A stretch of 23,619 nucleotides of DNA from JBARCX01 sp049794535 (lineage in GTDB: Bacteria > Pseudomonadota > Gammaproteobacteria > Xanthomonadales > Rhodanobacteraceae): NCBI GenBank assembly GCA_049794535.1, contig JBARCX010000153.1, forward strand, positions 1-23,619. Direction: 5' to 3'. The translations under genes were made by a program, and so were the position numbers. Positions within the stretch are counted from its first letter, which is position 1. The number at the start of each line of letters is the position of its first letter. Below, piece after piece: positions 13,680 to 21,722 of the stretch. The notes below the pieces were generated by a model. That model did not search any database and was not told the origin of the DNA. It saw nothing but the letters and a program-made list of their open reading frames with translations.

Positions 13680-14252
13680 ATGCAACTTGCCAACTTCCGT
13701 GAATTACACGCGCCGAGCACGCGCCTATCGACGCTACGACTATTTGCGCTGGCCGGGGGGCTTCTGCTCCTAGCCGCATGCGCCAGCAGTCCGCATCGAC
13801 AAGAGCGCACCTACAAACCCTCGAACTCCGCACTGGCCAACGAACCCGCACGCGCTCCAGATGGGTCGGTAGGCACCGCCAATGACGTGCTATTCCGCGC
13901 GATGGCACTGGTTGGGACGCCCTACCGTTGGGGCGGCAATACACCCACTAGCGGCTTTGATTGCAGCGGACTTGTCGACTACATCTACCGCAATGCGGCC
14001 GGCCTCATGCTGCCGCACAGCTCCCGTGCGATGGCCACGCTTAACGGGCAAAAGGTCAAGCGGATGGATGGCCTGATGAGCGGCGACCTGGTGTTCTTCG
14101 ATATCGACGGCGGCATCAGCCACGTCGGCGTGTATGTCGGCAAAGGTCGCTTTGTACACGCGCCGAACAGCGGCGGCACAGTTCGACTGGACGATATCGA
14201 CGGCCCCTTCTGGCGCGACCACTTCGCCTACGGCAAGCGTTTACTGGACTGA
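13680..14252 (+). CDS. NlpC/P60-family lipoprotein endopeptidase
   Basis: A 190-residue cell-envelope cysteine peptidase that probably cuts the peptide stems of peptidoglycan, as MepS (Spr) does. A basic, hydrophobic signal segment (about 15-33) ends in the lipobox LAAC with Cys34. The NlpC/P60 domain covers about 67-190: catalytic Cys95 in SGFDCSGLVDYIYR, His148 in GGISHVGVYVG and the third polar residue His160 in FVHAPNSGG. RWGGNTP precedes the cysteine as usual. The domain is complete and no substrate-binding repeats are present. GAGG 7 nt before the ATG supports the start. It stands alone after an AT-rich 162-nt gap with regulatory structures. Confidence 0.92.
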   Translation: MQLANFRELHAPSTRLSTLRLFALAGGLLLLAACASSPHRQERTYKPSNSALANEPARAPDGSVGTANDVLFRAMALVGTPYRWGGNTPTSGFDCSGLVDYIYRNAAGLMLPHSSRAMATLNGQKVKRMDGLMSGDLVFFDIDGGISHVGVYVGKGRFVHAPNSGGTVRLDDIDGPFWRDHFAYGKRLLD

Positions 14253-14299
14253 TCTACCCCCTTCTAAAGCTGCCGCCTGGACATTCTCGCAAAATATAC

Positions 14300-14320
14300 A
14301 TTGTGCACAATTAAATTTCA
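14300..14320. promoter_or_regulatory. Candidate OhrR operator upstream of ohrR-ohr
   Basis: The segment 14306-14320 matches the Bacillus subtilis OhrR box TACAATTAAATTGTA (recalled) at 12 of 15 positions. It overlaps a perfect 12-bp palindrome ATTGTGCACAAT (14300-14311). The site lies 16-36 bp before the ohrR start, where repression of the pair would be expected. Confidence 0.5.
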
Positions 14321-14335
14321 TGCAAGTCTATATGC

Positions 14336-14794
14336 ATGAAAGTCCAGACAACCCCATCGATGCAGCTGGATGAGCAGCTCTGCTTCGCGCTTTACGCAGC
14401 CTCCCGCCGCATGACCGCGACGTACCGGCCACTGCTCGACGCATTGGGCCTTACGTATCCGCAATATCTCGTGATGCTGGTGTTATGGGAGCGCGATGGA
14501 CTGACCGTTCGCGAGTTGGGCGATCGGCTTCAACTGGACTCGGGCACCCTCACCCCCCTGCTCAAGCGACTGGAGCAAGCGAGCCTGCTGGAGCGCCAGC
14601 GTCGCCGCAGCGACGAGCGCGAAGTGGAAATCAGCCTTACCCAAACCGGTCGAGACCTGCACGAGCACGCAGCAAGCGTGCCGCGCTGCATGGCTGACCG
14701 TTTGTGCCTCAGCGTCGACGAGTTCAAGAAACTCCGCGACGACCTCAAATCCCTCGCGGCGCAACTCGCCGCTCCCACCGACCAGCGAGACTAA
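14336..14794 (+). CDS. ohrR: Organic hydroperoxide sensor/repressor OhrR (MarR family)
   Basis: A dimeric winged-helix repressor that leaves DNA when its cysteine is oxidised by organic hydroperoxides. The 152-residue product shows LDEQLCFALYAASR with the reactive Cys16, then YPQYLVMLVLWE, and the DNA-reading helix and wing LDSGTLTPLLKRLE and RRRSDEREVEISLT. Two further cysteines at 118 and 124 could act as the resolving residue, as in the two-Cys Xanthomonas type. No good Shine-Dalgarno sequence precedes the ATG at 14336; an internal ATG at 14360 is possible and would still keep the reactive cysteine. ohr begins 4 nt after the stop, so the two form an operon. Confidence 0.93.
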   Translation: MKVQTTPSMQLDEQLCFALYAASRRMTATYRPLLDALGLTYPQYLVMLVLWERDGLTVRELGDRLQLDSGTLTPLLKRLEQASLLERQRRRSDEREVEISLTQTGRDLHEHAASVPRCMADRLCLSVDEFKKLRDDLKSLAAQLAAPTDQRD

Positions 14795-14798
14795 AACC

Positions 14799-15227
14799 AT
14801 GAGCGCAACCAAAATTCTGTACACCGCAACCGCCACCGCAAAAGGTGGCCGTGAAGGCCACATCCACAGCAGCGATGGCGTGCTGGATTTCGATTTGAAA
14901 GTTCCGAAGGAGCTGGGTGGCCCGGGTGGCCATGGCAGCAACCCGGAACAGCTGTTCGCTGCGGGCTACGCGGCTTGCTTCGAAGGCGCGGTGCGCTATG
15001 TAGCGCGCGAAAAGAAGGTGGCACTCACGGAAGCCTCCGTCACGGGTCACGTGGGTATTGGCCCCCGCGAACCGACCGGCTTCGGCATTGCCGTAAAGCT
15101 GGAAGTGAGCCTGCCGGGTATCGATCACGCCGTAGCGCAGGAGCTGATTGACGTTGCTCACCGCGACATCTGCCCGTATTCGCATGCCACCCGCGGCAAT
15201 GTGGATGTGCAGATCAGCCTGGTTTAA
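14799..15227 (+). CDS. ohr: Organic hydroperoxide resistance protein (thiol peroxidase)
   Basis: A lipoyl-dependent peroxidase of the Ohr/OsmC fold that reduces organic and fatty acid hydroperoxides in the cytoplasm. The 142-residue length is typical. The peroxidatic Cys60 (GYAACFEGA) and resolving Cys125 (HRDICPYSHATRGN) are in place, with Arg18 and Glu50 as the active-site pair. The sequence belongs to Ohr rather than OsmC. It lies 4 nt after ohrR and is followed by a strong hairpin, so the operon has two genes. Confidence 0.97.
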   Translation: MSATKILYTATATAKGGREGHIHSSDGVLDFDLKVPKELGGPGGHGSNPEQLFAAGYAACFEGAVRYVAREKKVALTEASVTGHVGIGPREPTGFGIAVKLEVSLPGIDHAVAQELIDVAHRDICPYSHATRGNVDVQISLV

Positions 15228-15258
15228 TCCAGCTGTGCTGAAATACTCGAACGCCTAG

Positions 15259-15292
15259 AACGACAACGGCGCCCAAGGGCGCCGTTGTCGTT
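15259..15292. terminator. Long hairpin terminator between convergent ohr and slyD
   Basis: A perfect 16-bp inverted repeat (15259-15274 with 15277-15292) is separated by only AA, so the top pairs must open to form the loop. It sits between two convergent genes and is symmetric enough to act both ways. The T run is short (GTCGTTTGC). Confidence 0.75.
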
Positions 15293-15311
15293 TGCATCGT
15301 TAGCGAAGCAC

Positions 15312-15797
15312 TTAGTGCGCCTCGGCACCCGGCGCATGCGCATGACCGTGCTGAATCTCTTCCTCAGTGCCATCACGCACTTCGTTGATCACCACGTCGA
15401 AATGCAGCGTCTTGCCGGCCATCGGATGATTCAGGTCCACGTCGACCGTGGTCATACCCACCTTATGCACGGTGACCACGCGCTGACCGCCTTCCTTCAG
15501 CGACAGCACCGTGGTCATGCCCGGCTTGAGCTTGTTGCCCTGGTGGAAATACTTCTTCGGCACGCGCTGAATCTGGCCTTCCTGACGCTCGCCATAGCCG
15601 TCCGCCGGAGCGATCTCGACCTGCAGCGTGTCAGCTGCTTCATGATCTTCCAGTGCCTTCTCCAGACCAGGAATCAGCTGGCCATGGCCCAGCAAGATCC
15701 ACAACGGTTCACCGTTATCGTGCGAACTCTCAACCTTGTCGCCGTCCACGGTAAGCGTGTAGTGGAGTGCGATGACCTTGTCCTTGCCAGCCTTCAT
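15312..15797 (-). CDS. slyD: FKBP-type peptidyl-prolyl isomerase SlyD
   Basis: A cytoplasmic prolyl isomerase and chaperone that can also bind nickel. The 161-residue product has the SlyD pattern: VIALHYTLTVDGDKVESSHDN, GHGQLIPGLEKALEDH, and the inserted chaperone flap around residues 70-120 before VDVDLNHPMAGKTLHFDVVI. The C-terminal tail is short with alternating histidines (HGHAHAPGAEAH) rather than the long metal-binding tail of E. coli, so metal storage should be weaker. The start at 15797 (MKAGKDKV) fits the family; an in-frame ATG at 15821 is less likely. It lies just downstream of the MFS gene, 37 nt away, in the same direction. Confidence 0.93.
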   Translation of the reverse strand: MKAGKDKVIALHYTLTVDGDKVESSHDNGEPLWILLGHGQLIPGLEKALEDHEAADTLQVEIAPADGYGERQEGQIQRVPKKYFHQGNKLKPGMTTVLSLKEGGQRVVTVHKVGMTTVDVDLNHPMAGKTLHFDVVINEVRDGTEEEIQHGHAHAPGAEAH

Positions 15798-15834
15798 TGC
15801 CTGTCTCTCGGGTATATGCAAACCGTGGATTCTA

Positions 15835-17067
15835 TCAGGAGCGAGCCTTACCGAATCCTACCCCACGTGCCTCAGGCCCCAGCCAGACCAAAAGGGCAAG
15901 AATGAGCGCCACCGCAGCGATCCACAACGACATCACCAGCGGCAACCCGACTCCGTGCTGCACAGCGAGCCACGATTGTGCCGTCGCGGTTCCCGCCGCA
16001 ATCAGATTACCCATCTGATAGGCAAAACCAGGCAACGTACCGCGCACGGCATCTGGTGATAGCTCATTGAGATGCGTGGGCACCACGCCCCAGGCACCCT
16101 GCACCATCACCTGGATCAGGAACGCGCCCAGACCGAGCAGCAGCATCGATCCACCATACGTCCACAGTGGTATCACCGGAATGGTCAGCAGAGCCGCCGT
16201 GATCATGGCGCGGCGCCGGCCCACCCGTTCCGACCACGCGCCGAAGAACAACCCGCCCACCAACGCCCCCAGGTTGAGTAGCGCTACCAGCAAGAACGCC
16301 ATACCGGAGCCGGTCGCCAGATGCAGGTCGTTTTCCTCAAACGTGTGATACATGTCCTGCGAACCATGGCTGAGCATGTTGAAGGCCGCCATCAGGAACA
16401 TCAGGTAGATCGCCAACTTCCAGTGCCCGCGCATGGCCTCGCGCAGGCTGCGATGCCCCTCCTGCTTCTGGCTCTGCTGCCAGGTCGGCGATTCAGGCAC
16501 ATGGCGCCGGATATAAAGCACCAGCAACGCGGGTATGGCACCGACGATGAACAAACCGCGCCAGCCGATGTGATCGACCAGCAACCAGTTCACCAGTGCA
16601 CCTAGAAAGAAACCGCAGGGATAGCCACTTTGCAGCAACCCTGACACCAGGCCACGCGCCTTCGGTGGAATCGATTCCATCGCCAACGACGCACCAATAC
16701 CCCATTCGCCGCCCATCGCCATACCGAACAGAAAGCGCAGTACCAGTAATACGGTGATCGATGGCGAAAATGCCGTAGCGAGCTCGAACACCGAAAACAG
16801 GATCACGTCGAGCATCAGCACCGGCCGCCTACCGAAGCGATCGGCTAGACGTCCAAACAACAACGCGCCCACCGGTCGCGCCGCCAACGTGAGCGTAATG
16901 CCCAGCGTGACCACGGTGCCGCCCACACCGAATTCCTTCGCGATGGCCACCAATACGAAGGTGAACATGAAGTAGTCGAACGCATCCAGCGTCCAGCCAA
17001 GAAAGCTTGCGAGCACGGTATGACGTTGTTCGTGATTCAACTCGCGCAGCGGGGCAAGTAACGACAT
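15835..17067 (-). CDS. MFS transporter, sialate/carboxylate:proton symporter type
   Basis: An inner-membrane carrier of the major facilitator superfamily, 410 residues with about 12 hydrophobic helices. It starts with LASFLGWTLDAFDYFMFTFVL, the Asp-containing first helix seen in NanT, JEN and other metabolite:H+ symporters. The loop 2-3 signature is GRLADRFGRRPVL, and its copy in the second half is GAWSERVGRRRAM. A GGEWGIGASLAMESIP segment follows helix 4. The substrate cannot be fixed from sequence; monocarboxylates or sialate-like acids are the family's usual cargo. The start at 17067 has AAGGA 9 nt upstream; the ATG at 17076 touches that site. Confidence 0.88.
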   Translation of the reverse strand: MSLLAPLRELNHEQRHTVLASFLGWTLDAFDYFMFTFVLVAIAKEFGVGGTVVTLGITLTLAARPVGALLFGRLADRFGRRPVLMLDVILFSVFELATAFSPSITVLLVLRFLFGMAMGGEWGIGASLAMESIPPKARGLVSGLLQSGYPCGFFLGALVNWLLVDHIGWRGLFIVGAIPALLVLYIRRHVPESPTWQQSQKQEGHRSLREAMRGHWKLAIYLMFLMAAFNMLSHGSQDMYHTFEENDLHLATGSGMAFLLVALLNLGALVGGLFFGAWSERVGRRRAMITAALLTIPVIPLWTYGGSMLLLGLGAFLIQVMVQGAWGVVPTHLNELSPDAVRGTLPGFAYQMGNLIAAGTATAQSWLAVQHGVGLPLVMSLWIAAVALILALLVWLGPEARGVGFGKARS

Positions 17068-17209
17068 CGACGACATTCCTTAGACAACGAAGCGACGAGG
17101 CTAGACCGCAGACGCCATTTCGGCAATGCATGCGTATGCATTTGCGCCGAATGACGATTACCGCAATTATCAGCGCTTGGCGCTACTCGCAGCACATTAC
17201 GGACCCGGC

Positions 17210-17935
17210 ATGTCGACACTCGATCGCTCCGACCGCTACGCCATCGCCCAGCGCTACACCCCGGGCTTCCAACGCGAGTATGTGCGGTGGAAGCTCGCTG
17301 TAGATCCTGCTTATGCGGCCACATCCAACCTACTTAGCGACCAGCCGATGCCCCTGCTCGATATCGGTTGCGGCATGGGTCTGCTTGGCCATTACCTGCA
17401 TGCCTGCGGAACGCTCTCGGAATACATTGGCATTGACCACGATCCACGCAAGATTGCCGCCGGTAGACAAGCGCTCCAACATGGCAAGCTAGATTCACTC
17501 ATGCAGCTTCACCAAGCGGATATCGCTGATCTACCGCCGCTACAAGGCCATGTTGTCCTGCTCGACATCCTGCATTACCTACCCGCATCGCGGCAGACCC
17601 CCTTGCTGCAAAATGCAGCAAGCCACCTAGCTCCCGATGGGCAGCTGATCATTCGCAACGTGCTGCGTGAGCCAAACTGGCGCTTCCACATGACCCGTGT
17701 CGAAGAATATTTCCTGCGCATCAGTGGCTGGATGCGCATAGGTGCCCAGCACTATCCCAGCGCTGATGAAATCCGCGCGCCACTCGAGGCCTCCGGCCTG
17801 ATGGTAGAGATCCAACCACTGCATGGCCGCACGCCCTACAACAGCTATTTAATCGTCGCAAAGCGCCTGGATAAGCCACTTCCCAGCCCATCCATTCACG
17901 CCGCAGACGGTAAGACGCAGACGGCAGAGGCCTAG
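17210..17935 (+). CDS. Class I SAM-dependent methyltransferase
   Basis: A 241-residue methyltransferase with a Rossmann-like fold. Motif I is LLDIGCGMGLLG (about 49-60), the acidic residue after strand 2 is in YIGIDHDP (Asp77), and motif IV-like LLDILHYLP and a GQLIIRN strand follow. The acceptor substrate is unknown; related xanthomonad proteins occur in polyketide or lipid pathways, but no such genes are nearby. An in-frame ATG at 17126 would add 28 residues; both starts have weak ribosome binding sites. I prefer 17210 because MSTLDRSDRYAIAQRYTPGF reads like a domain start. It lies 112 nt before rhlE in the same direction. Confidence 0.85.
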   Translation: MSTLDRSDRYAIAQRYTPGFQREYVRWKLAVDPAYAATSNLLSDQPMPLLDIGCGMGLLGHYLHACGTLSEYIGIDHDPRKIAAGRQALQHGKLDSLMQLHQADIADLPPLQGHVVLLDILHYLPASRQTPLLQNAASHLAPDGQLIIRNVLREPNWRFHMTRVEEYFLRISGWMRIGAQHYPSADEIRAPLEASGLMVEIQPLHGRTPYNSYLIVAKRLDKPLPSPSIHAADGKTQTAEA

Positions 17936-18047
17936 CTCGGCTATACTTCACCTCACGGCCACCCCGCCGTTGCGGCTTTGCCGCCTCCCATACCTTTGAC
18001 TGCAACACGGTTCTGAAAGAACGCTCCGGGTTGCTCAGGAGCTTTTT

Positions 18048-19364
18048 ATGTCTTTCGAATCGCTGGGCCTTGCGCCCGCGTTGTTGCGTGCGCTTGCCGA
18101 TCAGGGCTACACCGAACCCACACCAATCCAGGCTGCCGCTATTCCGGTCGTGCTGAAGGGTGGTGACCTGCTCGCCGCCGCTCAAACCGGCACCGGCAAA
18201 ACCGCCGCATTCGCGCTGCCGTTGCTGCAACGCCTGCTCGATATGCCACCAGCTGGCACCCGCCGCCCGCGCGTACTCATCCTCACCCCTACCCGCGAAC
18301 TCGCCGCACAAGTCAACGAAAACCTGCGTGATTACGGCAAGCATGTGCGTGTAAGCACCACCACCATCTTCGGTGGCGTTGGCATGGGCCCACAGGTGCA
18401 AGCACTGCGCCGCGGCGTCGATGTAGTTATCGCTACCCCTGGTCGCTTGATCGATCACATGCAGCAGCGCACGGTGGATCTGTCCGCCGTAGAAGTGCTG
18501 GTGCTGGACGAGGCCGACCGCATGCTCGATATGGGCTTTCTGCCGGCACTGAAGCGCGTTCTCACGGCCTTGCCGCGTCAGCGCCAGACGCTACTGTTCT
18601 CGGCCACCTTCGCACCGCCGATCAAGGCGCTGGCGATGCAGTTCATGCATCAGCCAAGCGAAGTGTCGGTGACCCCACCGAATACGGTGGCACCGACGGT
18701 CAGTCACCATGTGCATCCGGTCGATGCCTCACGCAAGCGCGATCTGTTGCTGCATGTACTGAGTCAGGACAGCCGCCGGCAGACGCTGGTATTCAGTCGC
18801 ACGAAGCATGGCGCCGACAAGCTGGTGACGTTCCTCAATGCATCCGGCCTGCGCTCTGCCGCCATCCACGGCAACAAGAGCCAGAATGCTCGTACCAAAG
18901 CACTGAGCGACTTCAAGAGCGCTCGCGTCACCGTGCTGGTGGCTACCGATATCGCCGCACGCGGCATTGATATCGACCAGTTGCCGATGGTGATCAACTT
19001 CGATCTGCCGATGGTGGCCGAGGACTATGTGCACCGCATCGGCCGTACCGGTCGTGCCGGCTCGGAAGGCATGGCCGTGTCGCTGGTGAGCCATGACGAG
19101 TCTGGCCTGCTGCGCGATATCCGCAAGCTGCTCAAGCAGGAAATCGCCATTACCGCGATGACCGGCTACGAGCCGTCCACACCGCTACGCCTGGATGACG
19201 GCGCTCCGCGCCCGAAGCAGGGCCAGCGCCAGCCGCGCCCGCAAGGTCGCAATGGCACGCCGTCGCATCGCCCACACGGGCATGTGCAGCAGAACGGCAG
19301 TGGCGAGCACGCCGCCGGCAACCGCAAGCGTCGTCCGCGTCGTAATTCGGCGGCAAAGGCTTAA
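18048..19364 (+). CDS. rhlE: DEAD-box ATP-dependent RNA helicase RhlE
   Basis: An RNA-unwinding enzyme involved in ribosome assembly and RNA turnover. The 438-residue protein has all motifs in order: the Q motif (PTPIQAAAIP, 25-34), motif I AQTGTGKT (45-52), PTREL, TPGR, DEAD (154-157), SAT (185-187), then domain 2 with RGIDIDQLPMVINFDLP and HRIGRTGRAG. From about residue 375 a basic, Gly/Gln/Pro-rich tail suggests RNA binding. The sequence between motifs and the DRMLDMGF wording fit RhlE. AGGAG 7 nt upstream fixes the start. The leader holds a weak hairpin around the ribosome binding site. Confidence 0.95.
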   Translation: MSFESLGLAPALLRALADQGYTEPTPIQAAAIPVVLKGGDLLAAAQTGTGKTAAFALPLLQRLLDMPPAGTRRPRVLILTPTRELAAQVNENLRDYGKHVRVSTTTIFGGVGMGPQVQALRRGVDVVIATPGRLIDHMQQRTVDLSAVEVLVLDEADRMLDMGFLPALKRVLTALPRQRQTLLFSATFAPPIKALAMQFMHQPSEVSVTPPNTVAPTVSHHVHPVDASRKRDLLLHVLSQDSRRQTLVFSRTKHGADKLVTFLNASGLRSAAIHGNKSQNARTKALSDFKSARVTVLVATDIAARGIDIDQLPMVINFDLPMVAEDYVHRIGRTGRAGSEGMAVSLVSHDESGLLRDIRKLLKQEIAITAMTGYEPSTPLRLDDGAPRPKQGQRQPRPQGRNGTPSHRPHGHVQQNGSGEHAAGNRKRRPRRNSAAKA

Positions 19365-19378
19365 AGCCTGGCCGTACC

Positions 19379-19933
19379 TCAACCGCCCGGACGTATCCGG
19401 GCGGTGAGGATGTGGTCCTCCCACACACCGGCAATCTGCAAATAACGCTTCGCGTAGCCCTCGCGCTCGAAGCCCAGGCGCTCAAGTAGCCGTCCGCTAC
19501 GCTCGTTGCGCGGCAAGTAGTTCGCCATCACGCGATGCAGATCCAGCGCGCCGAAGGCCAGATCCAACCCAGCCTGCAAAGACTCATGCATCAGGCCACA
19601 CCCCTGCTGGCTAGCTGCAACGCCATAGCCGAGCAAGCACGCCTGAAATGGCCCTCGTATCAAATTCGCCAGGGTGAAACTGGCAAGCATCTCGCTCTCA
19701 TCCGGACTCAATACCAAGAACGGATAACTGCGATCGAGTCGAACCGCCTCACGCCCCTCGAAGATCGTTTGCACGCAATGCTCCAGCGTGTAGAAGCTTG
19801 CATCACGCAACGGCTCCCATGGCGCGAGATGCGCCCGATTCTCCACGCGATAGCGCAACAGCTTCGGTGCATCCGCCTCGTCGGCAAGCCGAATGCAAGT
19901 ACGCGACGTTTGCACCGGTGATAACACGCTCAC
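19379..19933 (-). CDS. GNAT-family acetyltransferase, RimJ-like
   Basis: A 184-residue N-acetyltransferase. The acetyl-CoA-binding signature QQGCGLMHESL (about 109-119) follows the strand CLLGYGVA, and later parts VMANYLPRNERSGRLLERLGFEREGYAKRYL fit the RimJ/RimL branch, which acetylates protein N-termini such as that of S5. Whether it modifies S5 or another target here is not shown. The start is GTG at 19933, overlapping the S-formylglutathione hydrolase stop (GTGA), so the two are translationally coupled. A 10-bp hairpin (19382-19405) lies inside its last codons, facing the end of rhlE. Confidence 0.85.
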   Translation of the reverse strand: MSVLSPVQTSRTCIRLADEADAPKLLRYRVENRAHLAPWEPLRDASFYTLEHCVQTIFEGREAVRLDRSYPFLVLSPDESEMLASFTLANLIRGPFQACLLGYGVAASQQGCGLMHESLQAGLDLAFGALDLHRVMANYLPRNERSGRLLERLGFEREGYAKRYLQIAGVWEDHILTARIRPGG

Positions 19934-20772
19934 ACCAGTGCCTCCCCATGATGCCGCAGGTGATCGTCAATGAAGCTGGCGATGAACCAGTAGCTATGGT
20001 CGTATCCGGCATGCCTACGTAGCGATAACGATTGACCGGTTTCCGCGCAAGCCTGCGCGAACAACTCGGGCTTCAATTGCGTATCGAGAAACCGATCGGC
20101 ATCGCCCTGATCGATCAGGATCGTGCCGGGAAAGGTTTGTCGGCGTACCAACTCGCAAGCATCGTAATCACGCCATACCGCCACATCCTCACCGAGATAA
20201 CGCGGTAGCGCCTTGTGCCCCCATGGCACCTGACTCGGCGCCACGATCGGCGCAAACGCCGACACCGAGCGATAGCGCTGCGGATGTTTGAGCGCAATCG
20301 TCAACGCGCCATGCCCGCCCATGGAATGACCGCAAAGACCACTACGCGCGATATCCACTGGAAAATGTGCGGCAAGCAAGGCCGGCAATTCGTCCACGAT
20401 ATAACTGTGCATACGGAAACGCGCGGACCACGGCGCCTGCGTCGCATCGAGATAGAAACCTGCGCCCTCACCAAATTCCCAGTCGCCCGTCGCACCCTCG
20501 ATACTGGTGTCACGCGGACTGGTGTCAGGCATCACCAGCACCAGACCAAACTCGGCGGCGAGGCGCTGCATACCCGCTTTGATTGCCGCAGTTTCCTCGG
20601 TGCAGGTGAGCCCAGCGAGAAAGTACAGCACCGGGCAGCGCGACTTCGCTGCCTGTGGCGGCTGATACACCGCAAAGCGCATGGCGCCACCGCAGCTCGT
20701 CGACTCGTGTCGGTAAAAACCCTGCACGCCGCCAAAGCAGCGTTGCTCGGAGATCGTCTCGATCGCGCTCAT
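19930..20772 (-). CDS. fghA: S-formylglutathione hydrolase
   Basis: A serine esterase that hydrolyses S-formylglutathione to formate and glutathione, the second step of formaldehyde detoxification. The 280-residue alpha/beta hydrolase has the nucleophile Ser150 (GHSMGGHGAL), an acid in DQGDAD (224 or 226) and His259 (YDHSYWF). The segments FLAGLTCTEE and MPDTSPRDTSIEG are typical of the family. The start at 20772 has GAGG 6 nt upstream; the open frame to 20943 overlaps the upstream SDR gene and has no support. The usual partner, glutathione-dependent formaldehyde dehydrogenase (frmA/adhC), is not within the window. Confidence 0.93.
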   Translation of the reverse strand: MSAIETISEQRCFGGVQGFYRHESTSCGGAMRFAVYQPPQAAKSRCPVLYFLAGLTCTEETAAIKAGMQRLAAEFGLVLVMPDTSPRDTSIEGATGDWEFGEGAGFYLDATQAPWSARFRMHSYIVDELPALLAAHFPVDIARSGLCGHSMGGHGALTIALKHPQRYRSVSAFAPIVAPSQVPWGHKALPRYLGEDVAVWRDYDACELVRRQTFPGTILIDQGDADRFLDTQLKPELFAQACAETGQSLSLRRHAGYDHSYWFIASFIDDHLRHHGEALV

Positions 20773-20812
20773 CGTCATCCTCGACGTGGTGGGGCGGAGA
20801 TCATACCCGCGC

Positions 20813-21562
20813 TCAACGCTCCTGATCCGTCGGCCGCAACAACACCTCGTTGATACACACATGTGCCGGCCGGCTAACGCAGAACAGGATGGTTTCAGCG
20901 ATATCTTCCGCCTGCAACTGCCGCATCTCGCCAGCACGCGCATTTACCGCCTGCCTGCTAGCCGCGTGGCCAATGTGGTCGCGCAACTCCGTATCCACCA
21001 TCCCCGGTTCAATCACGCTGACACGGATGTTGTCCTTATAAACCTCACGTCGCAGCGATTCGGAAAAACCCACCACGCCGAACTTGGTGGCTGCATACGC
21101 CGCGGCATTCGGATTGGCGACGCGCCCCGCCACCGAGGAAACATTGACGATATGACCGTCGCGGCGCGCACGCATGCCAGCCAGCGCCGCCTGTGTCGAA
21201 GCGATCAAGCTCAGCACGTTCAACTCCAGCATCTGTCGCCAACGGCCCAGGTCCGCCTCGGCAACCGGTTCCAGATACATCACACCAGCATTGTTGATGA
21301 GGATGTCGAGGCGACCGTAGTGCGCCTCGGTCTGCCTCACGATGCGCTGTGCCTCGGCTTCATTCACAAGGTCCGCCACAAGCACCAGTGGCTCGGCGCC
21401 AAGGGCCGCCAGCTTTGCGGCTAAACGCTCCAACCGATCATGACGACGGGCAGCAATAGCCACCTTTGCCCCTTGCTCTGCCAGCGCCATGGCGGTTGCC
21501 TCGCCGATACCTGAGGAGGCGCCCGTTACCAGCGCAATACGGCCTTTCAAGCGATTCTGCAT
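20813..21562 (-). CDS. Short-chain dehydrogenase/reductase, classical type
   Basis: A 249-residue NAD(P)-dependent oxidoreductase with all classical features: GASSGIG (14-20), NNAG (90-93), Ser143 (NVSSVAG), Tyr156 and Lys160 (YAATK). Basic residues after strand 2 (AARRHDR) suggest NADP(H). The overall wording resembles the YdfG/serine 3-dehydrogenase-like group, which reduces small hydroxy acids and aldehydes; the substrate is not known. GGAG 5 nt before the ATG at 21562 fixes the start. The S-formylglutathione hydrolase gene follows after 40 nt, so a three-gene unit with the GNAT gene is likely. Unlike the SDR at 5317, this one keeps its catalytic residues. Confidence 0.88.
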   Translation of the reverse strand: MQNRLKGRIALVTGASSGIGEATAMALAEQGAKVAIAARRHDRLERLAAKLAALGAEPLVLVADLVNEAEAQRIVRQTEAHYGRLDILINNAGVMYLEPVAEADLGRWRQMLELNVLSLIASTQAALAGMRARRDGHIVNVSSVAGRVANPNAAAYAATKFGVVGFSESLRREVYKDNIRVSVIEPGMVDTELRDHIGHAASRQAVNARAGEMRQLQAEDIAETILFCVSRPAHVCINEVLLRPTDQER

Positions 21563-21664
21563 GGTCACTCCGGGTAATGGACGGTAATCCGCCTGAATTG
21601 AACAAATCGAATTGAACTAATCCCGATAAACATCTCTATAAACAAGGGTAGAGGCGAAGCAGGC

Positions 21665-21673
21665 TGTTACAAT
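21665..21673 (+). promoter_or_regulatory. Extended -10 promoter of the DeaD-type helicase gene
   Basis: TGTTACAAT combines an extended -10 TG with TACAAT (21668-21673). No good -35 is present at the right distance, as is usual for extended -10 promoters. The leader would be about 43 nt long. Confidence 0.45.
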
Positions 21674-21722
21674 AGTCACTATTCTCCCGCATGCCAGCGT
21701 GCATGCCATGTCGAGGTTTCCC

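Noticed and set aside
18023..18042. 5-bp hairpin around the rhlE ribosome binding site
   Set aside because: The stem is short and the loop long; such pairing is expected by chance in this base composition.
19382..19405. 10-bp perfect hairpin near the end of rhlE, considered as a terminator
   Set aside because: It lies within the last codons of the RimJ-like gene and no T run follows on either strand; it may be partly functional but the evidence is weak.
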